From positions 3,939 to 67,938 of the forward strand of contig UZAN01040611.1 of assembly GCA_900618425.1 (NCBI GenBank): a stretch of 64,000 bases of DNA, given 5' to 3'. Shown one piece after another: positions 16,906-31,211 of this stretch; the stretch's first letter is position 1, and every line of letters starts with the position of its first letter. Position numbers and translations under genes: made by a program. The notes below the pieces were generated by a model. It did not search any database. It was not told the DNA's origin and saw only the letters and a list, made by a program, of their open reading frames with translations. This DNA comes from Echinostoma caproni (taxonomy: Eukaryota; Platyhelminthes; Trematoda; Plagiorchiida; Echinostomatidae).

Positions 16906-19900
16906 CCCTATTTTCTGCGGTTAGGCTACGGAGAAACTGCATACAATTCGTGATAGTGAGAACGTACATCTCATTCCGCAGTAAATGCGGAAAACAACCG
17001 AAGTGCTGGCTGTCAACACCAACTGGAGACAAAACTCAGTCAATGGTGATCAGGCTTTCGACATCATTCATCAGAAGTCAGAAAAAATTCTGTTTGTCAT
17101 TATATGCTTAGCCGAGGCAACAGCTATCCAAACATCGGATCCCCTTTACGCAACCAAAAGCAGTTCGTTCTGGTTTTATCTTTTCCTTAGCCTTGAACGA
17201 AGAAACCAAAGAATACACCCCCTGAGGATGCAGCAGTGATATAGCCGAGATGAGGATCAAGTAAATAAACTAAGCGTACTGTCTGTACTTAGTTTGATGC
17301 CATCAAACCAGATTGACGAACCCAATTAACTCTTTACAGTTGTAATGGTGAGTTGATGAATTTATCAAAAGCAAAACAGCTTGATTGGCATACCGAACCT
17401 CGTTTTCAATATTCTATCGATGGTTCGTTAACTTGATAAAAAAATGTTTTGCCAAAAAATATGTAGGAGCATTAGAGAGGAAGAATAGCTTTGCCGTAAT
17501 CATACTGCGAACATGTTTTCATTTCCGTGGTCTCATATCTTCCTTTACTATGCATTTAGCATCCTCCTTTTTTCGCCGGGGGGAGGGATTGAGATGACCT
17601 CATTCGAACTGTACCGGTTAGAATGCTTCGAAAGGATTTGTCGTTTTGCACCCAGCAGTGGGCGTTTTGTTTTGACCCGCTGTGACGTGTTCATGACTTA
17701 GGAATTTCTAAAGGATTGATTGTATGCGACAGCTTTAAGGTCAGTCCTGCTGTGACATCACTGTCCTGCACACATAATTGATGTTTTCAGCTGCTATACA
17801 ATTACTTTTCTAACACTCGGAATCATTCATTAATTCTCCGACTACAGAGACTTTCGAAAAACAGGTGTATTCAAGTACCATCAGATGACTGATGATTTAC
17901 AGTGAGGTTCCACCAGAATTGTATTTCTACGCATTGAAAATACAGTGCTAATGGAAAGTATATACGGATAGTTTTAGTAACATTCGTATTGATTAAAAAC
18001 AGTTTGAAATATTGAGGTGGCCAGTTGTGTGTATTTTAAACACCACTTTTATGAATAACATAAAGAAATACAGTGTGAATAGAAAATGTTCTTCTAGAGT
18101 ATCGCGAAACCATATTCCCTCTTCAGTCTGGTTCTTTTTCAAAATGTACGACAAACCAACACACATGTGCGTATGGTCCTTAATAGCACAAACCGGGGCT
18201 TTCTGTATTCGCCAATTTGAAGACCGGCTTAGTATTTTGCCATAGCGAATCAATTTCACTGAAACAACAATTCGGATCACCCTCTGCCGTCGTAGGAGGA
18301 ACTTGGACAAATAGTTCACCGTTTCGAACTGATGACCTCCCACAACATCTACGGAGGATCAAATCGGATAGAATATGATTATAAGTGCACTGGTTATTCA
18401 TCCGCTCCGGATTCAAGCATCTAATGTTGAGTGACTCAAATGAAATATGAAAAACTGTAATTTAATCAGTTTTTATATAATGAAATCTCATTAGCAGCTC
18501 GGGGAGTGGATTTGAGATGAACAAGTCCCATTATATCATTGCGTTGATTCCTTATCAGGTGTTGTGGGTCGGATGCGTCTAACCTCAACCAACTCGACCC
18601 TATGGTCGGTTTCCAATATTTTTATAATGAGCAATAAATGAATCTCGAGCGGCAAGGACAGCGAAACCAGTCGTATGCTTCTGGGAAACTTTGTCCAGTC
18701 ATCATATACCACTCATCACTCAGGGTTTACTTGGACGGTTCCAACTCTTTACGAAACTCATCAGTATTACCGGAGTGAAAGAATTTTGGCCTGATGGAAA
18801 TAATTGTTTCATTGGAATCTGCAATACTGCACAAACCCGATGTTTATGTCCTTGGGTGAAAGCCCCTTCGAGAGGCGATGTATTAGCCTATAAAATGTTT
18901 GATAAAACGCCAAATATGGAAAAGAGTCTGTTCTACAGTTGTGTTTATCATAGAAAACTCTAAAAATCTTCAAATGCTGGCCAACACTGTAAAATTATAT
19001 TATACCTGAGGATGAACGTTAAATTCTGATTGCTTACCATCGATTTGCATAGGTCACTTCATTATCAGTAGGATAACCTTGTTTTAGAGGAAGTTGCATA
19101 AGTTGAACAAGGGTATTCAGTGCATGATCACCAGCCATTTCGGAACCCCAACATTTTGCATACTCTATTTTGTTCTCCTCTGGACACGAAGTGCCCAGTT
19201 CTTCATTCATCCAACATTCATTGAATTTGATGTGGGGTTCCGTTTAGAACAATGATTATCGTTCAAAGCATCCACTTTCTTTGACTTTATATCTAATAGC
19301 ACAAAATTTAGGCGGCAGTTCTACAGGTTAATATCCAAAGTTTAGCCCATCTTTTATGATAAACGCTTCTTTTTCTTTCTACGTAACCCTTTTTGGAAGC
19401 AAATTCTAAATAAATCAGACTAAATTGACGTGATAGATCGGGATAATTCGTTGATCGACAAATTATCTGAAGCACAGTTCATCTAGTAACTCAATTACCA
19501 GGAAAACCCCCGATTTGTAGAAAAAATGAAGTTGCATTTTGTGCAACTGATTGGATTACAAATGGACATTCGAGATAAAATCGCAGCTGGATTGTAACAA
19601 CGAGGACTCGGCTACAGTCAGGGATACAGACATGAAACGCTAATTATTGGATAGTGCTTAACTTTTGGATCGATCACCAGAAAGAATCACGGAACTTTTG
19701 AATGTCACATAGAACCACCTGTCAGTTTACATTATACATGTAAACGTAGGCATGTGGGAAAGCCGAGCAATAGGAGTATCTAGTAGGTCTGCAATTGAGG
19801 CAATAGCTATTGCTGTGCTCGCACAGGACGCACTTGGAGAAGAGATTGTTTAACACATAATATTACTATTGAGGATGCTACATGCGAGTCATGCGCGTGG

Positions 19901-21359
19901 CTTTCTTCAAACACATGCATTAAGAAAGACCGTAGACCTGTTACAATATATTGAAAAGCCTGCTCAAAAATGGCACGCCATATTCGCTCATCCAGTCTCA
20001 ACCTAAAATGGGCACTCACCCACCTCGGGGAGAATCTTAAAATCATATTGTTTTGAAAAACGCGGAGATGTTTAAAAGAAATCAATGTAAATAATAATAA
20101 TGATGATGATAATAATAGTGAATTACTTATAAATCAACTGAATATAAAAAGACCATCTCCCTGTATTATTTAAAAGATTGTGATACTCCCTTGTGAATAC
20201 CTATGTCACAACTATTGCCTGAAACAATGCGCGTTGATCGCACAATACGGATGAGATAAAGCGTGGTTGGAAAGTGTGTAAAATTGAATATTACAAGTTG
20301 ATTATCAGCGGTTTGGAATGGGGAACAGACAAGCAAAGGAAAGCAAAGAAAACGAAAGGGGTAAGATCATAGACTTCCGGTTTAAATTATACGTTGACGG
20401 GAAGGGTCCAAGGTGATTTGGGGCTTTTGTGTTTGGCCTAAGGTGGAACAGGTAAAAGGTTTTAGCGGATTGTTTTGTAAAGACAGAGTTGGAAGAGATA
20501 TTCTCATGACCCACGATTATGCTGTTGAATAATCACATCCACGCAGAGCTTCTGAAGGGCATGTGGTAAACATACGTGTTCTTTCCTTGTGCTTATAATC
20601 CTGTTAGACAGATGAACAATTATCCGAAACAAAATGCGCCAATACTTTCGTGTCCTGCTAATCTCGTAATGAAGCTTTTTGAAAGAGAAACCCAACTGGC
20701 GATTCTCATAATATGTAATAAAACAAAACTCCATATTCTGCTACCCTCGTGGTCGAAACTGGAAAATAATACAAATACACTGTTTTCCTCACGCAAAAGA
20801 GATCGGGTGGCTTATGACACGGTTGGCTTGATTTCTCCCGAAACGATACACAGCTGACAGAAATATTGTCTGTCTTCAGACACCAATAATCATTTTTATG
20901 AAACTGCCCCAGGGAGTATGAGACACCTGATATGATCAAATCAGAATAATAGAAAAAACAATATATTTGGAATTATTATACTTTTTCTTAAACCTCTTCA
21001 ACCGTATGGGAATGATGAAATCAGTAACTATAGCTATACAAACTTCCAGTTGAATTTGGGAAATCAAACCTTCTATTCATCCATTTCGTCATTTTCGAAT
21101 GTTATCACCGTTCAACTTGTAAAATTTTCAGGGAATGTGTAATAAAGTGTGAATCAAGCAACCTAAACCTGAAGAACTTTCAATCGAGAACGACACTAAG
21201 CTTGTTTTCAATGAAATTGGTTCTTATGCATGGTTTATGAGGTTAGCGCCACTACACTTGAAATCACTAAAAATAAACAATAAAAGTCAGTGTAAACAAT
21301 TTATGCAACCGCAATCAAATAGAAACCAATCCCAGTTCCTTGAGTTTTTTGTCTAATGA

Positions 21360-21645
21360 GGGGGGGGGGGTTGTCGCAGTGGTTTAGTCGCGGTCACCTG
21401 CGTGCTTGGGACCCTATGGTTCGAGGTTCGAGCACCGTCACCTCCATCCAACTTTAGTGGTAGTCAGCTTTGCTGTTATCTGGTTCAATACCACGCCTGA
21501 CTTAGAGGGGCCTTATGTGATTCACCACTTCAAGTCTTGGGGCTTAGGTTACCGATTTCCATGAATGAACAGCAGGCCCTCGTGACTAAGGGGTTTTCCC
21601 TGTCTACCGTTCATCACACTGTGTGTATTAAAAGAAGTGATACAA
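21360..21645 (+). mobile_element. tRNA-derived SINE with poly-G head, family S3
   Basis: Eleven G residues are followed by TTGTCGCAGTGGTTTAGTCG (A-box-like) and GGTTCGAGGTTCGAGCACCG (B-box-like, with GGTTCGAG doubled). A body follows: GTAGTCAGCTTTGCTG, CTTAGAGGGGCCTTATG, then GTTCATCACACTGTGTG. The order and spacing of the two boxes fit a Pol III-derived SINE. The 3' limit is a guess. A weak resemblance lies at 28870-28925. Confidence 0.55.
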
Positions 21646-21818
21646 AACTAGAAACCCTCTAGTCGGTTGGAAATACACTGATAAAACGAGAATATGGACG
21701 ACGTCGATCGGTATGGAACAAATTTCATTAAACCCATGGCAGATGTTTCATTTTCTCAAGGTTATCCTATCACGATTAGGTATTCTCTTCCATTTCCTGA
21801 CTACAACAAAAACAAACA

Positions 21819-21880
21819 CTACCACCACATCTACCACTATTACTACTACTACTACTACTACTACTAATACTACTACTACG
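21819..21880 (+). repeat. TAC/ACC trinucleotide microsatellite
   Basis: Impure ACC and then long ACT/TAC repeats with few interruptions. The Thr-rich open frame across it is an artefact of the repeat. Confidence 0.9.
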
Positions 21881-23702
21881 GCTGCTGAAAATACTACTAT
21901 TAGCCCGTTAAAAGGCAAAGCACATCAAAATATTTGAAAAGTTGTTCAATTGATCATTGAGTCTGAGGATGTAAAAACTGTTCCGTAAAAGACAACCACG
22001 GAACCATATGCAGACAAAGAAAAGACGATTATTGATCCGATGCATTTGGAAAACGAAAATATTGAATCTGTTTTGGAATGATTTGTGTTGTTGACGGATT
22101 GAAGGCATCGGCGGAGTGGTAAAGTTAAACCAATCAAGGAACGTCGAAAGTCTGTCTGGATTGAAGTGATAGAGATGATGATAAATGTTCAAAATTTATT
22201 TTATAGATGCATCACTGCGTGGCATGTGCTCCCCGATAGGGTCCCAGTGACTCCACTGTCCTTTTGGCTTTATCAAAAGTACATATATATTATTATGTAT
22301 ATATGTTTTATATATATTATTTCATAAAGATACCAATAATACCGACTATACGAGATCTTGTTACACTATGAAGACGAGTTGAGAATGACAGATGGTTTCC
22401 AAAGTAATTTGAATAATAATGAAGGGCTGTATGATGTATTTTCATCAGCTTCTTTCTTGACACATAGCAAAATCTTCGGCAATTAACCTAAGAAAACTGG
22501 TAGTAGATGAATAAGAGTGTATTGCTTTCTAGCTAATAAACGGCATCCACACTGCTCTTTCTGTTCCACTGGCACCAAAACGAACTAAATAAAAATAAGT
22601 NTCTGGTATCGCCTTTTTCCAGCGAGAGAATTTTGAAAGGTTAAATTATTGTAGCCGGACGATGGATAGACACGTTTGTTGAGTCTAAAAGGAAATTAAA
22701 TTTGAAAAGAAATGGATTTGAGAATTAAAATTAACTGATTGGGATATGGAAACGTTTGATTTTGACGATAAACAAGAAGGGCGTTTTTGCAAACGCAGTT
22801 TATAGTGAGATATATTGAAATGTAACATGTGACCGTGGACGAAAACATTAGTTCCAAACACAAACGACTTTTGCTTCCATCAGGGATAAAATAAATTCAT
22901 CCATTAAAAGGTGACATTTGATAAAATTGTAGCAGTGTGCAACGCAAAACCAAACTATTTAGTAGTAAAACCATAGGCACAGCTCATAAACGTGCGGTAA
23001 ATCAAAGCCACATAAAATCAAACCGCATTTAAAACCTCGTCTGTTGGATGCAACTAGGAAGGCTTGCAGTAGAACTAATTGTCTACTTCGGGTTAAGAGC
23101 TAGCGGGAGATGCAACTCAACATCACACAAACGAAAGATTTATCAAATTGTGCGCTAATTACAATCTTCTGATCGTAAAACGGAAACACAGGCTACTTTA
23201 ATAGAGTGAGCGGTGATAGGGCTTTAACTGTTAGTGGTAAAACCTAAAGGCATGATAGCATCGGAGCAGCAGTCATTTGGTATTTATGTAACCTTGGGGA
23301 AAAACTACTGTCGGTTTTTGTTTCATTAATCCAGCTAAACAAAACGGAACTCATTAGTACACATCAAACAGGTTACAACTTCATCCGTTCCTTTGGTTCA
23401 TAATTATGGTGATCCAGAACCAAACTGTATTTAATGTATATCACTGACTTTCCACGCAAAAAAATCTCATTTGCACTTCTGTTCACAGTCGCTTGATTTG
23501 GGATGCAAGACCAAGGTTGACAAAAACAGTCTCTTATCTATTAATCAAATAACAGCGGAAGCTGAAAGACTTGGCAAGTATAATGTGAGAAGTGATACAA
23601 TAAAATAACCCTATCCCAAAGTTTATGATGGAAACTTGACAGAAAATACTGTTCAGGTATGATGGTTCCTGGTCCGAGATGTCCGGTGGACGAACCTGAT
23701 TG

Positions 23703-25110
23703 AATTTGTGTTGTGTTGTATTGTAATGTATTGTATTGTGTATAACTTTCGCAAGCACTGGAGCTCACATTTCAGTTAAAAAATCATACACGCTAACCGT
23801 CACAATGTACATAGCAAACTATGAAAACATTTTCACAGACATGAGGATATTTAATAACTCAAGGTTAAGACAAAGTTCACTTATTGTTCGCTCTTTGTTT
23901 ACGAGTACACGAGCAAGATACGGTATAGTTGAATTGCGGTACGCGTTAATCCGAGATGAAAGTTGGCGGAATTGGGAGCGTGTTGAATGATGGGAACGAC
24001 ATCGAGTCAGTTATGCGCGCAATGGGTGGTCAGGATCTGTGATAATCCTCTCAGCAAATTTTACACAAAAAGTTACATGATACTCTGAAAGCTTTAAAGC
24101 TAACTCATTCACAGGAATAGAAGAAATACGACTAATAATCGTTAGACTGCGGCGTAAGACTTTAAAATCCTGTTTGAAGGAGCCAGGAAAAATGACGGGA
24201 ATATTAGCGTAAGATGAGGAAAACACACTGATAAACAAAAGTAGAAATAACTGACTGGGATGAACGAAACTGCCTGAGCTTTCAGATTTGAAATGAAAGG
24301 CTTCACAGTTTACCAATGCAGTTGCGGATGTGGGTTGACCAATGAAGATTGCTATCTATGATTACACCAAGATATTTAACAGAATTCACCCTGGACAAAG
24401 GATTAATCACGGTGAGGTCCATCGGATATGGGGAGCGAGCAAAACTATATAAACGCTCAATACTTTTACTGGGTTAGCCCCGATAAGGAGGAGAATGACT
24501 GAATTTGATGAACATAGTCCGTGAAAGAACTTAGATCAGAGTAAGAAGAAATGGGCTGACACAACACGACATCATCTGCATATTTCAAAATTCGTGTGGG
24601 AGAAACACGGAATTTTTGCCTTCTATCCTCATCTTGTAAAATCTCTGTGAACATAAGGTTCGATACCTTGGTCAAGAAGTATGCACTGGGAATCTCATAA
24701 AAAAATCGAGAAAACGGACGAATGTTGTTTAAAAGGAAGACAAACATAGATTTCGCGAGGTGACTCGAACACAGTTCATTGATTACTCTTTCTCTGTTAA
24801 ATAAGAAACCCACCAGATTCGGGATATCGAAATTCTTATATAAATTAGTTCGAGAGGGAACGTCGTGACAAGTATCGTGGAAAACTATGACTCGGACAAT
24901 CGGACGATCCAAAAGTCAATGAATATGAAGAGTAATCTATACTTCTATGGACACACTTTACGTAGGTGTATATGTATAGAAATAATCCATTCGGCTCCTT
25001 ATGGGAATAAGCGTAATATGACTGCTGCTTGATAGGCGTCGGCGCAAATCCCAAATGGTCTTTTAAACAGATCGGAAGATAAAACAAGAGAGTGGTGAAT
25101 TGCTTAAGGA
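23703..25110 (-). mobile_element. Decayed CR1/Jockey-like LINE with YADD reverse transcriptase (family F1)
   Basis: The minus strand carries a broken reverse-transcriptase frame. RILKYADDVVLC has the catalytic YADD at 24571-24582. It is followed by KYLGVIIDSNLHWSTHI at about 24325-24377, SLTIISRISSIPVNELAL near 24120, then RSQFRQLSSRINAYRN and IPYLARVLVNKE at about 23900-23990. Weaker earlier RT motifs extend to about 25.1 kb. Several stops and frameshifts break it. The 3' end runs into an AATAC-type microsatellite tail at 23703-23745, preceded by a block also found at 42.0 kb. It is a 5'-truncated, dead copy sitting in the giant intron in the same sense as the host gene. The clade (CR1 versus Jockey) is inferred from motif style. 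Confidence 0.85.
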
Positions 25111-25969
25111 TAACGCGCTGTTCGATAGACGTAGAAATCAACTGTTGTAATTTGAAACTGCCTAAGATAGTGCACTTTTTCCAACAACAGACTGAATATG
25201 AGAAGATCGTTAGAAAGCGTTCTCCTTCTTTAACTCATAAGGTTTATTCTAGAGGAAGATTGGCCGATTTCGGTATGATCTAAAGAAAACAGAGTGTGTA
25301 AGAGGATGAACAAATGGAGAAAAAACTTGTAAAATTGAGAAAAGGTTAGGACTAACCACTTACAAATTCTGCGAGGTCTTCGGTAAAGTTCGTAGGTAGA
25401 TCGCTAATTATAACTCCTTAGCGAGTTCTCCCATATCCGATAACACGTCAATGAAAAAATGAAAATTTCTGTTTATCCAACTCAAAATTAACCAGTTTAT
25501 TCATCGTTATGATAACCGCGGGACTTAACCCAACCCAAGTGACGCGGGATAGAAACCATTTGTCTGCCATTTTTTCCTTTTCAACGTGGTGGTAGGTAAA
25601 ACTATATCATTCGCGAGCAGCACGGTCATGCAGAACACACCCTGTATTCTCTCATTGTTGATATGACCTCACTTATTCTGCAACCGGATATCAGACTTCT
25701 GTCAGCCTCAGATGAACTATCCACGATCCGTCAGGGGAGAGTTAGTTATAGGACAGAGTTTATGTTTGTGTCTGCATGCGCCAATGCACCCCACCCTCGT
25801 CGGGATAGTCGGACTGTGAAGCACACTTAAGGTGCACAGAACATTCTTCTTATTCAATCGATATCCCGCACATAATAGCCCCAATAAGCATCATTCTGAG
25901 TTTGAAACAGGTGCAATAAGTGAACCCTTCCCGTTATTTTCCGTTCAGCATTTCCTCCTCTGTTACATC

Positions 25970-26097
25970 CTGTGGCGGGTTGGTGGCCNNNCCGCTCCAC
26001 CACCACCCGTCTTCTTAGGCAGCCTTTGTATGGCTGCGGCCCCCCTTCCTGAATGTTGTTTGTACATTTGTGTATTCAATAAATAAAAAAAGGAAGT
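25970..26097 (+). mobile_element. tRNA-derived SINE, family S1, copy C (with NNN and missing tRNA interior)
   Basis: The tail reads CCCCTTCCTGAATGTTG then TTTGTGTATTCAATAAAT and AAAAAAAGGAAGT, matching copies A and B with small insertions. The head is collapsed: GGCGGGTTGGTGGCC, NNN at 25989-25991, then CCGCTCCACCACCACC, so most of the tRNA-like part between the boxes is missing or was not assembled. Confidence 0.7.
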
Positions 26098-26372
26098 AAA
26101 ATACATTTATTATTTATTATTATTATTATGTAAACAGTGCAAATGAAAGGAGCAGGCATTTCTTTGCACATTTGTTTTGGTTAAGTCATCGTAATCTAGT
26201 TAAGCAAACAAATGACTTAAATTAAGATTTGTTTTAATGCTCAGAACCGATCACAGGAGCAGGTGATGTGATCTACGTTGTACACTATATGGATTCCCAA
26301 AAGTCGGTTAGAGTTTATTTTCAAGTACGGCTTCACAGTTGGCCATATCTGATTTTCGACCGCAGGCAATTC

Positions 26373-26455
26373 GGGGNGGGGGGGGGGGGGGGAGAGGGGG
26401 GTTCTGAGTTTGAATCTCAGCGCGACCGATCGGTCGGCATTATTGCTGATACGTG
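26373..26455 (+). mobile_element. Poly-G run followed by a tRNA B-box-like sequence
   Basis: A run of G with one N and one interruption (26373-26401) is followed by TTCTGAGTTTGAATCTCAGC, which pairs as a T arm (CTGAG/CTCAG around TTTGAAT). The upstream half of the tRNA-like unit is missing or buried in the G run. Likely a SINE fragment. Confidence 0.35.
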
Positions 26456-28959
26456 ATTAGGTCCAAAGAGGCATTTAGTATATCCAATGTTTTCGGTTTG
26501 AGTTAGCTCGGTTAATCAACCACTGCGTTTCTTTTTATGTAAATGACTCTTCCACATAGCCATTGAGTGATAATTTACAACTCTTATATCTTTATTTAAG
26601 ACTAAATTAATCTAAGAAAAACTATTGCAATAGCGCAGCAAGTTCAAGTGGATTGAGAAACCTTATTGATTGCAAACAATTAGAACAATAATTCCTTGTC
26701 GCGGTGGTGAAATGTCGGTTCTAAAAATGGATGTCGGCCAAAGAAGTGCAGAGAAGGTAATGAAATTTGTGCTAAATGTATTTAGAATAACACAAAATGA
26801 AACGAAAAGCTAGACAAAACAATCCTTAGTGGGAGAAGACAAATTATTATTCAATGTAGAAAAGTTTCCCAGAATTCCTCTTATCCCTCCCCAGTCCCAC
26901 ACTCGAGAGAAATACAAGGATTTTATAGTGCTCATTTAAAGATGTTGGCTTTAATGCGATAAGTAATGGAAATCGGTTATTTTTCCTCGGTTTAAGTAAA
27001 AAGCATTTTTATTCCATAATACCACTTCACACGAAATAATTTTAGTGAGAGGACTTAAATAAACCTTTCTTCTGCATCTCTCATCACGTAGCATCGACTA
27101 TTCTGAAGACTGACAGTAGACAAATGGGCTATCAGAAAAAAAACCATTTACTAATGCAAAGAGATACCTTAGGGTTATGCAAAACAGGGAGAAAAGTTTC
27201 CTGTACTCATGTTAACTGGTTATCAGCATAGTAAATTGTAGCAGCCCTAAATTGAATAAGGCAACATTTCATGGACGACTGGAGAACTTTGTTCTGCACC
27301 AGTTAAGGATATAACCATCAAGTTTCCAATCGGTAAACAGCTTTACCGATTAGTTCGCCAAAATTAAGACACGTACTTTACATTGCTTTATGCCATCTCC
27401 TCCAAAAATACATTGGGCTTGGAATAAAATGAACCCTACTGTTCTTTCCCCATTTAATCTGTTTCTCAAGTGCTGTTTCAGCTATGAGTTATCACAGAGA
27501 TACATATCTATTTCGTGCGACGCATGCGATGTGACCGGACAGTGTCTGTATCGGCATGTTGACTATGCTCATGACATTGTCCCAAACCGATACAACCAGC
27601 TTGAGCTATGACGAAAATATTTTGCGCTTTTTGATAACGCTGAGATCGCAGTGAAGAACAAATCGAACATTTATATGCGCCTCGGGATCCATTTCATCCC
27701 AAGTACAGTTGTCTTTCGATGAGGATGGTCCTACACAGTAGCCAGCAGATGCGGCCAGGTTGAAAAACAGAGCAACGAAGCTAGAAGCTAAACCGTCATT
27801 GGGTGGAAAAAATGCGAAGGGATGATAAAAAATGGAAAAGCGTCCACTTCCTTCTTTCATTCCATCTGAAAGTGCATTTAACCGAAACATTCTTCTTGCC
27901 ATATTCATTTTATTGATTGGAAACGTTTTTGAAACAATTGGTTTTAGTTACATTGAAATTTGGTTTTGGAAGCAACAATCTCTTTCATCGCGATTTGGTT
28001 TCCTGTCGGAAAACGGCGGTGTTGTGGTTGATCAAATTGCCTTTTTACATTTGGCGATATCAAATGCACATCCGACATGGAAAGGAATTGTAGACCCGGT
28101 CGATACCAAGCACATCCATAAATGGATACGTAAACCCCTCAGTATGTTCTCTCAGATGAGCAGCTATGTGACAATGAAATCATCAGTCGTGGAACATAAA
28201 TACAGCTTAATTGATTCGTTCACGAGTAAAAATAAAAATAAACAACAAACTACCAACAGAATGCAGTTGATGAAAACTACTCTCAGACATGTGTCTGTCC
28301 TCGATTATTGAATCACTGTTCACATTTCGTTCACATGATAAGACGCAGACGCACGGGCCACTTCAGGTTTCCTCAAAAGAAAGACCGTTTGATACTAGAT
28401 CTCATAATCCGAGACATGTACACTGATATATAAAAAAAGAGTTATCTCACCAGTATGCTGACCTTAAATAAATAAATAGTCTGCAAATCCCACTAGCTAG
28501 AAGGTAATATGTGGTATGGGCATTCAGTCGGGATGCGAGCGTTAGCAATGAATAAGCCAGGCAAAGAGTTTCTGAAAACTGGAAATTGTTTCCGATCACG
28601 TCGCAGAGGATTTCGTTTACCATTTCTGTGTTAATGGACTCATCACGCGTTTGGATTCTAGTTTATGACGCGTTACAGATTGTTCTCATTTAGGATATGA
28701 ATCTCGGAAATACAGTAATAATACAGTAATACAGCAAGATAAACCTGAGTTTGGGTGATAGGACTTTTTTGTATTTGTTGTTATCGTGGTGGTGGTGAGG
28801 GTAAGCTGATTTAAGTCACTAACGCTGGCTTACATTGATCTTCAGTTCCCAACTTTCAAACACTGCTAACGTCACCACGTCTACACGGCTCTGAAAGTAA
28901 GCAGTTTTGCCGTCGTCCGGTTGAGTCATATCAGGACGTTGCATGTTCTATCACTTGTT

Positions 28960-29000
28960 TCAGAAACCTGGTCTTTGTTCACCAAAGACCAGGTTTCTGA
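28960..29000. repeat. Perfect 18-bp hairpin with 5-base loop
   Basis: TCAGAAACCTGGTCTTTG at 28960-28977, loop TTCAC, and its exact reverse complement at 28983-29000. It lies in the giant PAK intron. Confidence 0.85.
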
Positions 29001-31211
29001 TTATTATGTGAGGACAAAAGCCCGTCATGACAATATGGTTATACTATTTTATTTACTAACGAATGTTCTAAACAAATGTTGTTGCAGTTCACATCTACGA
29101 GAGCTCATTTAGAGATAATCAAATTCTCAGGTGTACCTTAGTGGATCCGAATAACACAACTGGAGACAATTTGTTGAATCTGAGTCATATAGATCTCAGT
29201 CGAAGTAAGGAAATCTGGAAGAACTGTTAAATACAAGACTAGGTTTATAACTCTACACCAGGATACGTGCTTATTCACGTGTAATAACCGGCGATATTTT
29301 TAGCTACACAGATGTGTGATGTGCGGACAAAATGTATAACAATGAAGTACTTTGAAATGAAATTAATTTCAGCTGACTGCAACTCTCTTCAGGGTATTTC
29401 ATTCCAATGTGAAACAAAACATCTAGGATTTTAATTAAATGGATTCGAAAAGTCGAGTGNGAGTGAGATTTCACGTAACTTGGACGATTGACAGTCTATA
29501 ACTGAACTCTGCAAGTTATACCCGAAGGATGTGTTAACCCGTTTTCGCCTTCATTTTGCCTTTAGTCTCGTTCACATTTGGCAAATACAAGAACGTCACG
29601 TGATACATTCTACTGACGGTGAGGAAACATCATGTGCACAAAGTGCGGATAGTAAAACCATACCGGTGCCTCCTATGGAGGAGCACAACGGGATTCCCAA
29701 TTGACACTATGAGTCTAACTTTAAATTTGAATCATACATTGGCTGGCATGAACAGCGGTAAAATCAATATATATTTTATCTGAAAAAGAAAATGATTTTT
29801 AATATGAATTAAACGACTGGGTTACATAAATAGTTTCCACGAAAACAATTCAATTCTTTGCTAAAACTGTCTACAAGTCATGTAACAACCGGAAATTAAA
29901 CGATTTTCGATGAAAATCTTCGATGTTCAAGGATTCACGATTAGTGTTGTAATGTAAAATAAATCGCCACTGGTAGTGCGTTTATACATGGTACAAATGA
30001 ATCGCCTATGTGATCTGAGGCAAGACGATCAATGTTTATCGGTCGATCCTCATCCGCTTCTGCATTTGTTGTATTAATCTCAAGTTCACACTTCCTTGTA
30101 GAGTTTTTGTTTTAGAAGGTTAAATGACCGAGGAGAAGAGTCATGGATGGTCTAAATTCAAACAGCTATCAGACGAGAAAATAACGTGAAATGTCTTGGT
30201 TTTGCATTGTCCGCACGTGAATTTATCAGTCACCACAAATGAGTTTTGGGAGTGTGCCTTTTTACTGACCGATCTGGAGTGTTCAGTCTCAATATTTCGC
30301 ACTTGTTTAGCTTATGGTTTTCTGCTTTAGTGCCGTATTTATCGAAAACCGATAACCAGACGATAAAACGTGGGTCAATTTGAAGTTCAATGTGAAGAAT
30401 CATAAAATAATGAGCCAGTTAGTGTTAGACACAAAAGCAAATGTGAATTAGACGAAGGGAGTATTCTGATCATATTTTCAATACGCTTAAATTGAAAATA
30501 CAAAAGGGGATCGAAATAGACCTAGACTTCTGATCCAAAAGTTCATACTTAATGCTAAACAGTTAGCAGTACTGCAAAAAACCACGTTCAATCCAACCAA
30601 TCTTGAATGTATTTGACATCGGTTCACTGCAGAGTCCAACATTTACAGGAATCGAAAGAATACGTCCCATTTGATTCTACCTTTGTTGGTTTGTTAAAAT
30701 TCGCTCTCTGAGCGTCAGTTGCATGGATTGGAACTTATAGATTACCTCTTGCTCAATATCTGTTGAAGTAGACCAAGATTATTTTGATATTTGAATGATG
30801 TGAATCTGGATGACTGATTGAAGGAGTGCGACGATAAACAGGATCAATGATAATGCATACATATATTGCTGCAATTTTTGAATGCTTACCAATGAATTCA
30901 GACATTTGGCGAAGATGCATTAAAAATCGTATGTGTGGTCTTGATCAAGGCATATATTGTTTTGAATAATTTTTCACTACGACCACCATATATACATACA
31001 TATACACACATATATGTTTATATTGTCCAGTTTTGGTTAGTGGTATCCAAACAACATATACAACATTAAACAAAAGTAATGGTACATAATTTCGGAAGTT
31101 CCTGTTCAGACAAATACACCTGATGGTGCAAATTGTGTCCAAAATACACTTTCTTAGTACAAGCATATAATTAGCCTGACAAGCTTTGGAGTATCATATT
31201 TGGATTAGCTC

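Noticed and set aside
27832..28311. Plus-strand open frame of 159 codons with ATG and a hydrophobic stretch near residues 19-38
   Set aside because: No recognisable domain, overlapped by a long frame on the other strand, and frames of this length are expected about once by chance in 64 kb of this composition.
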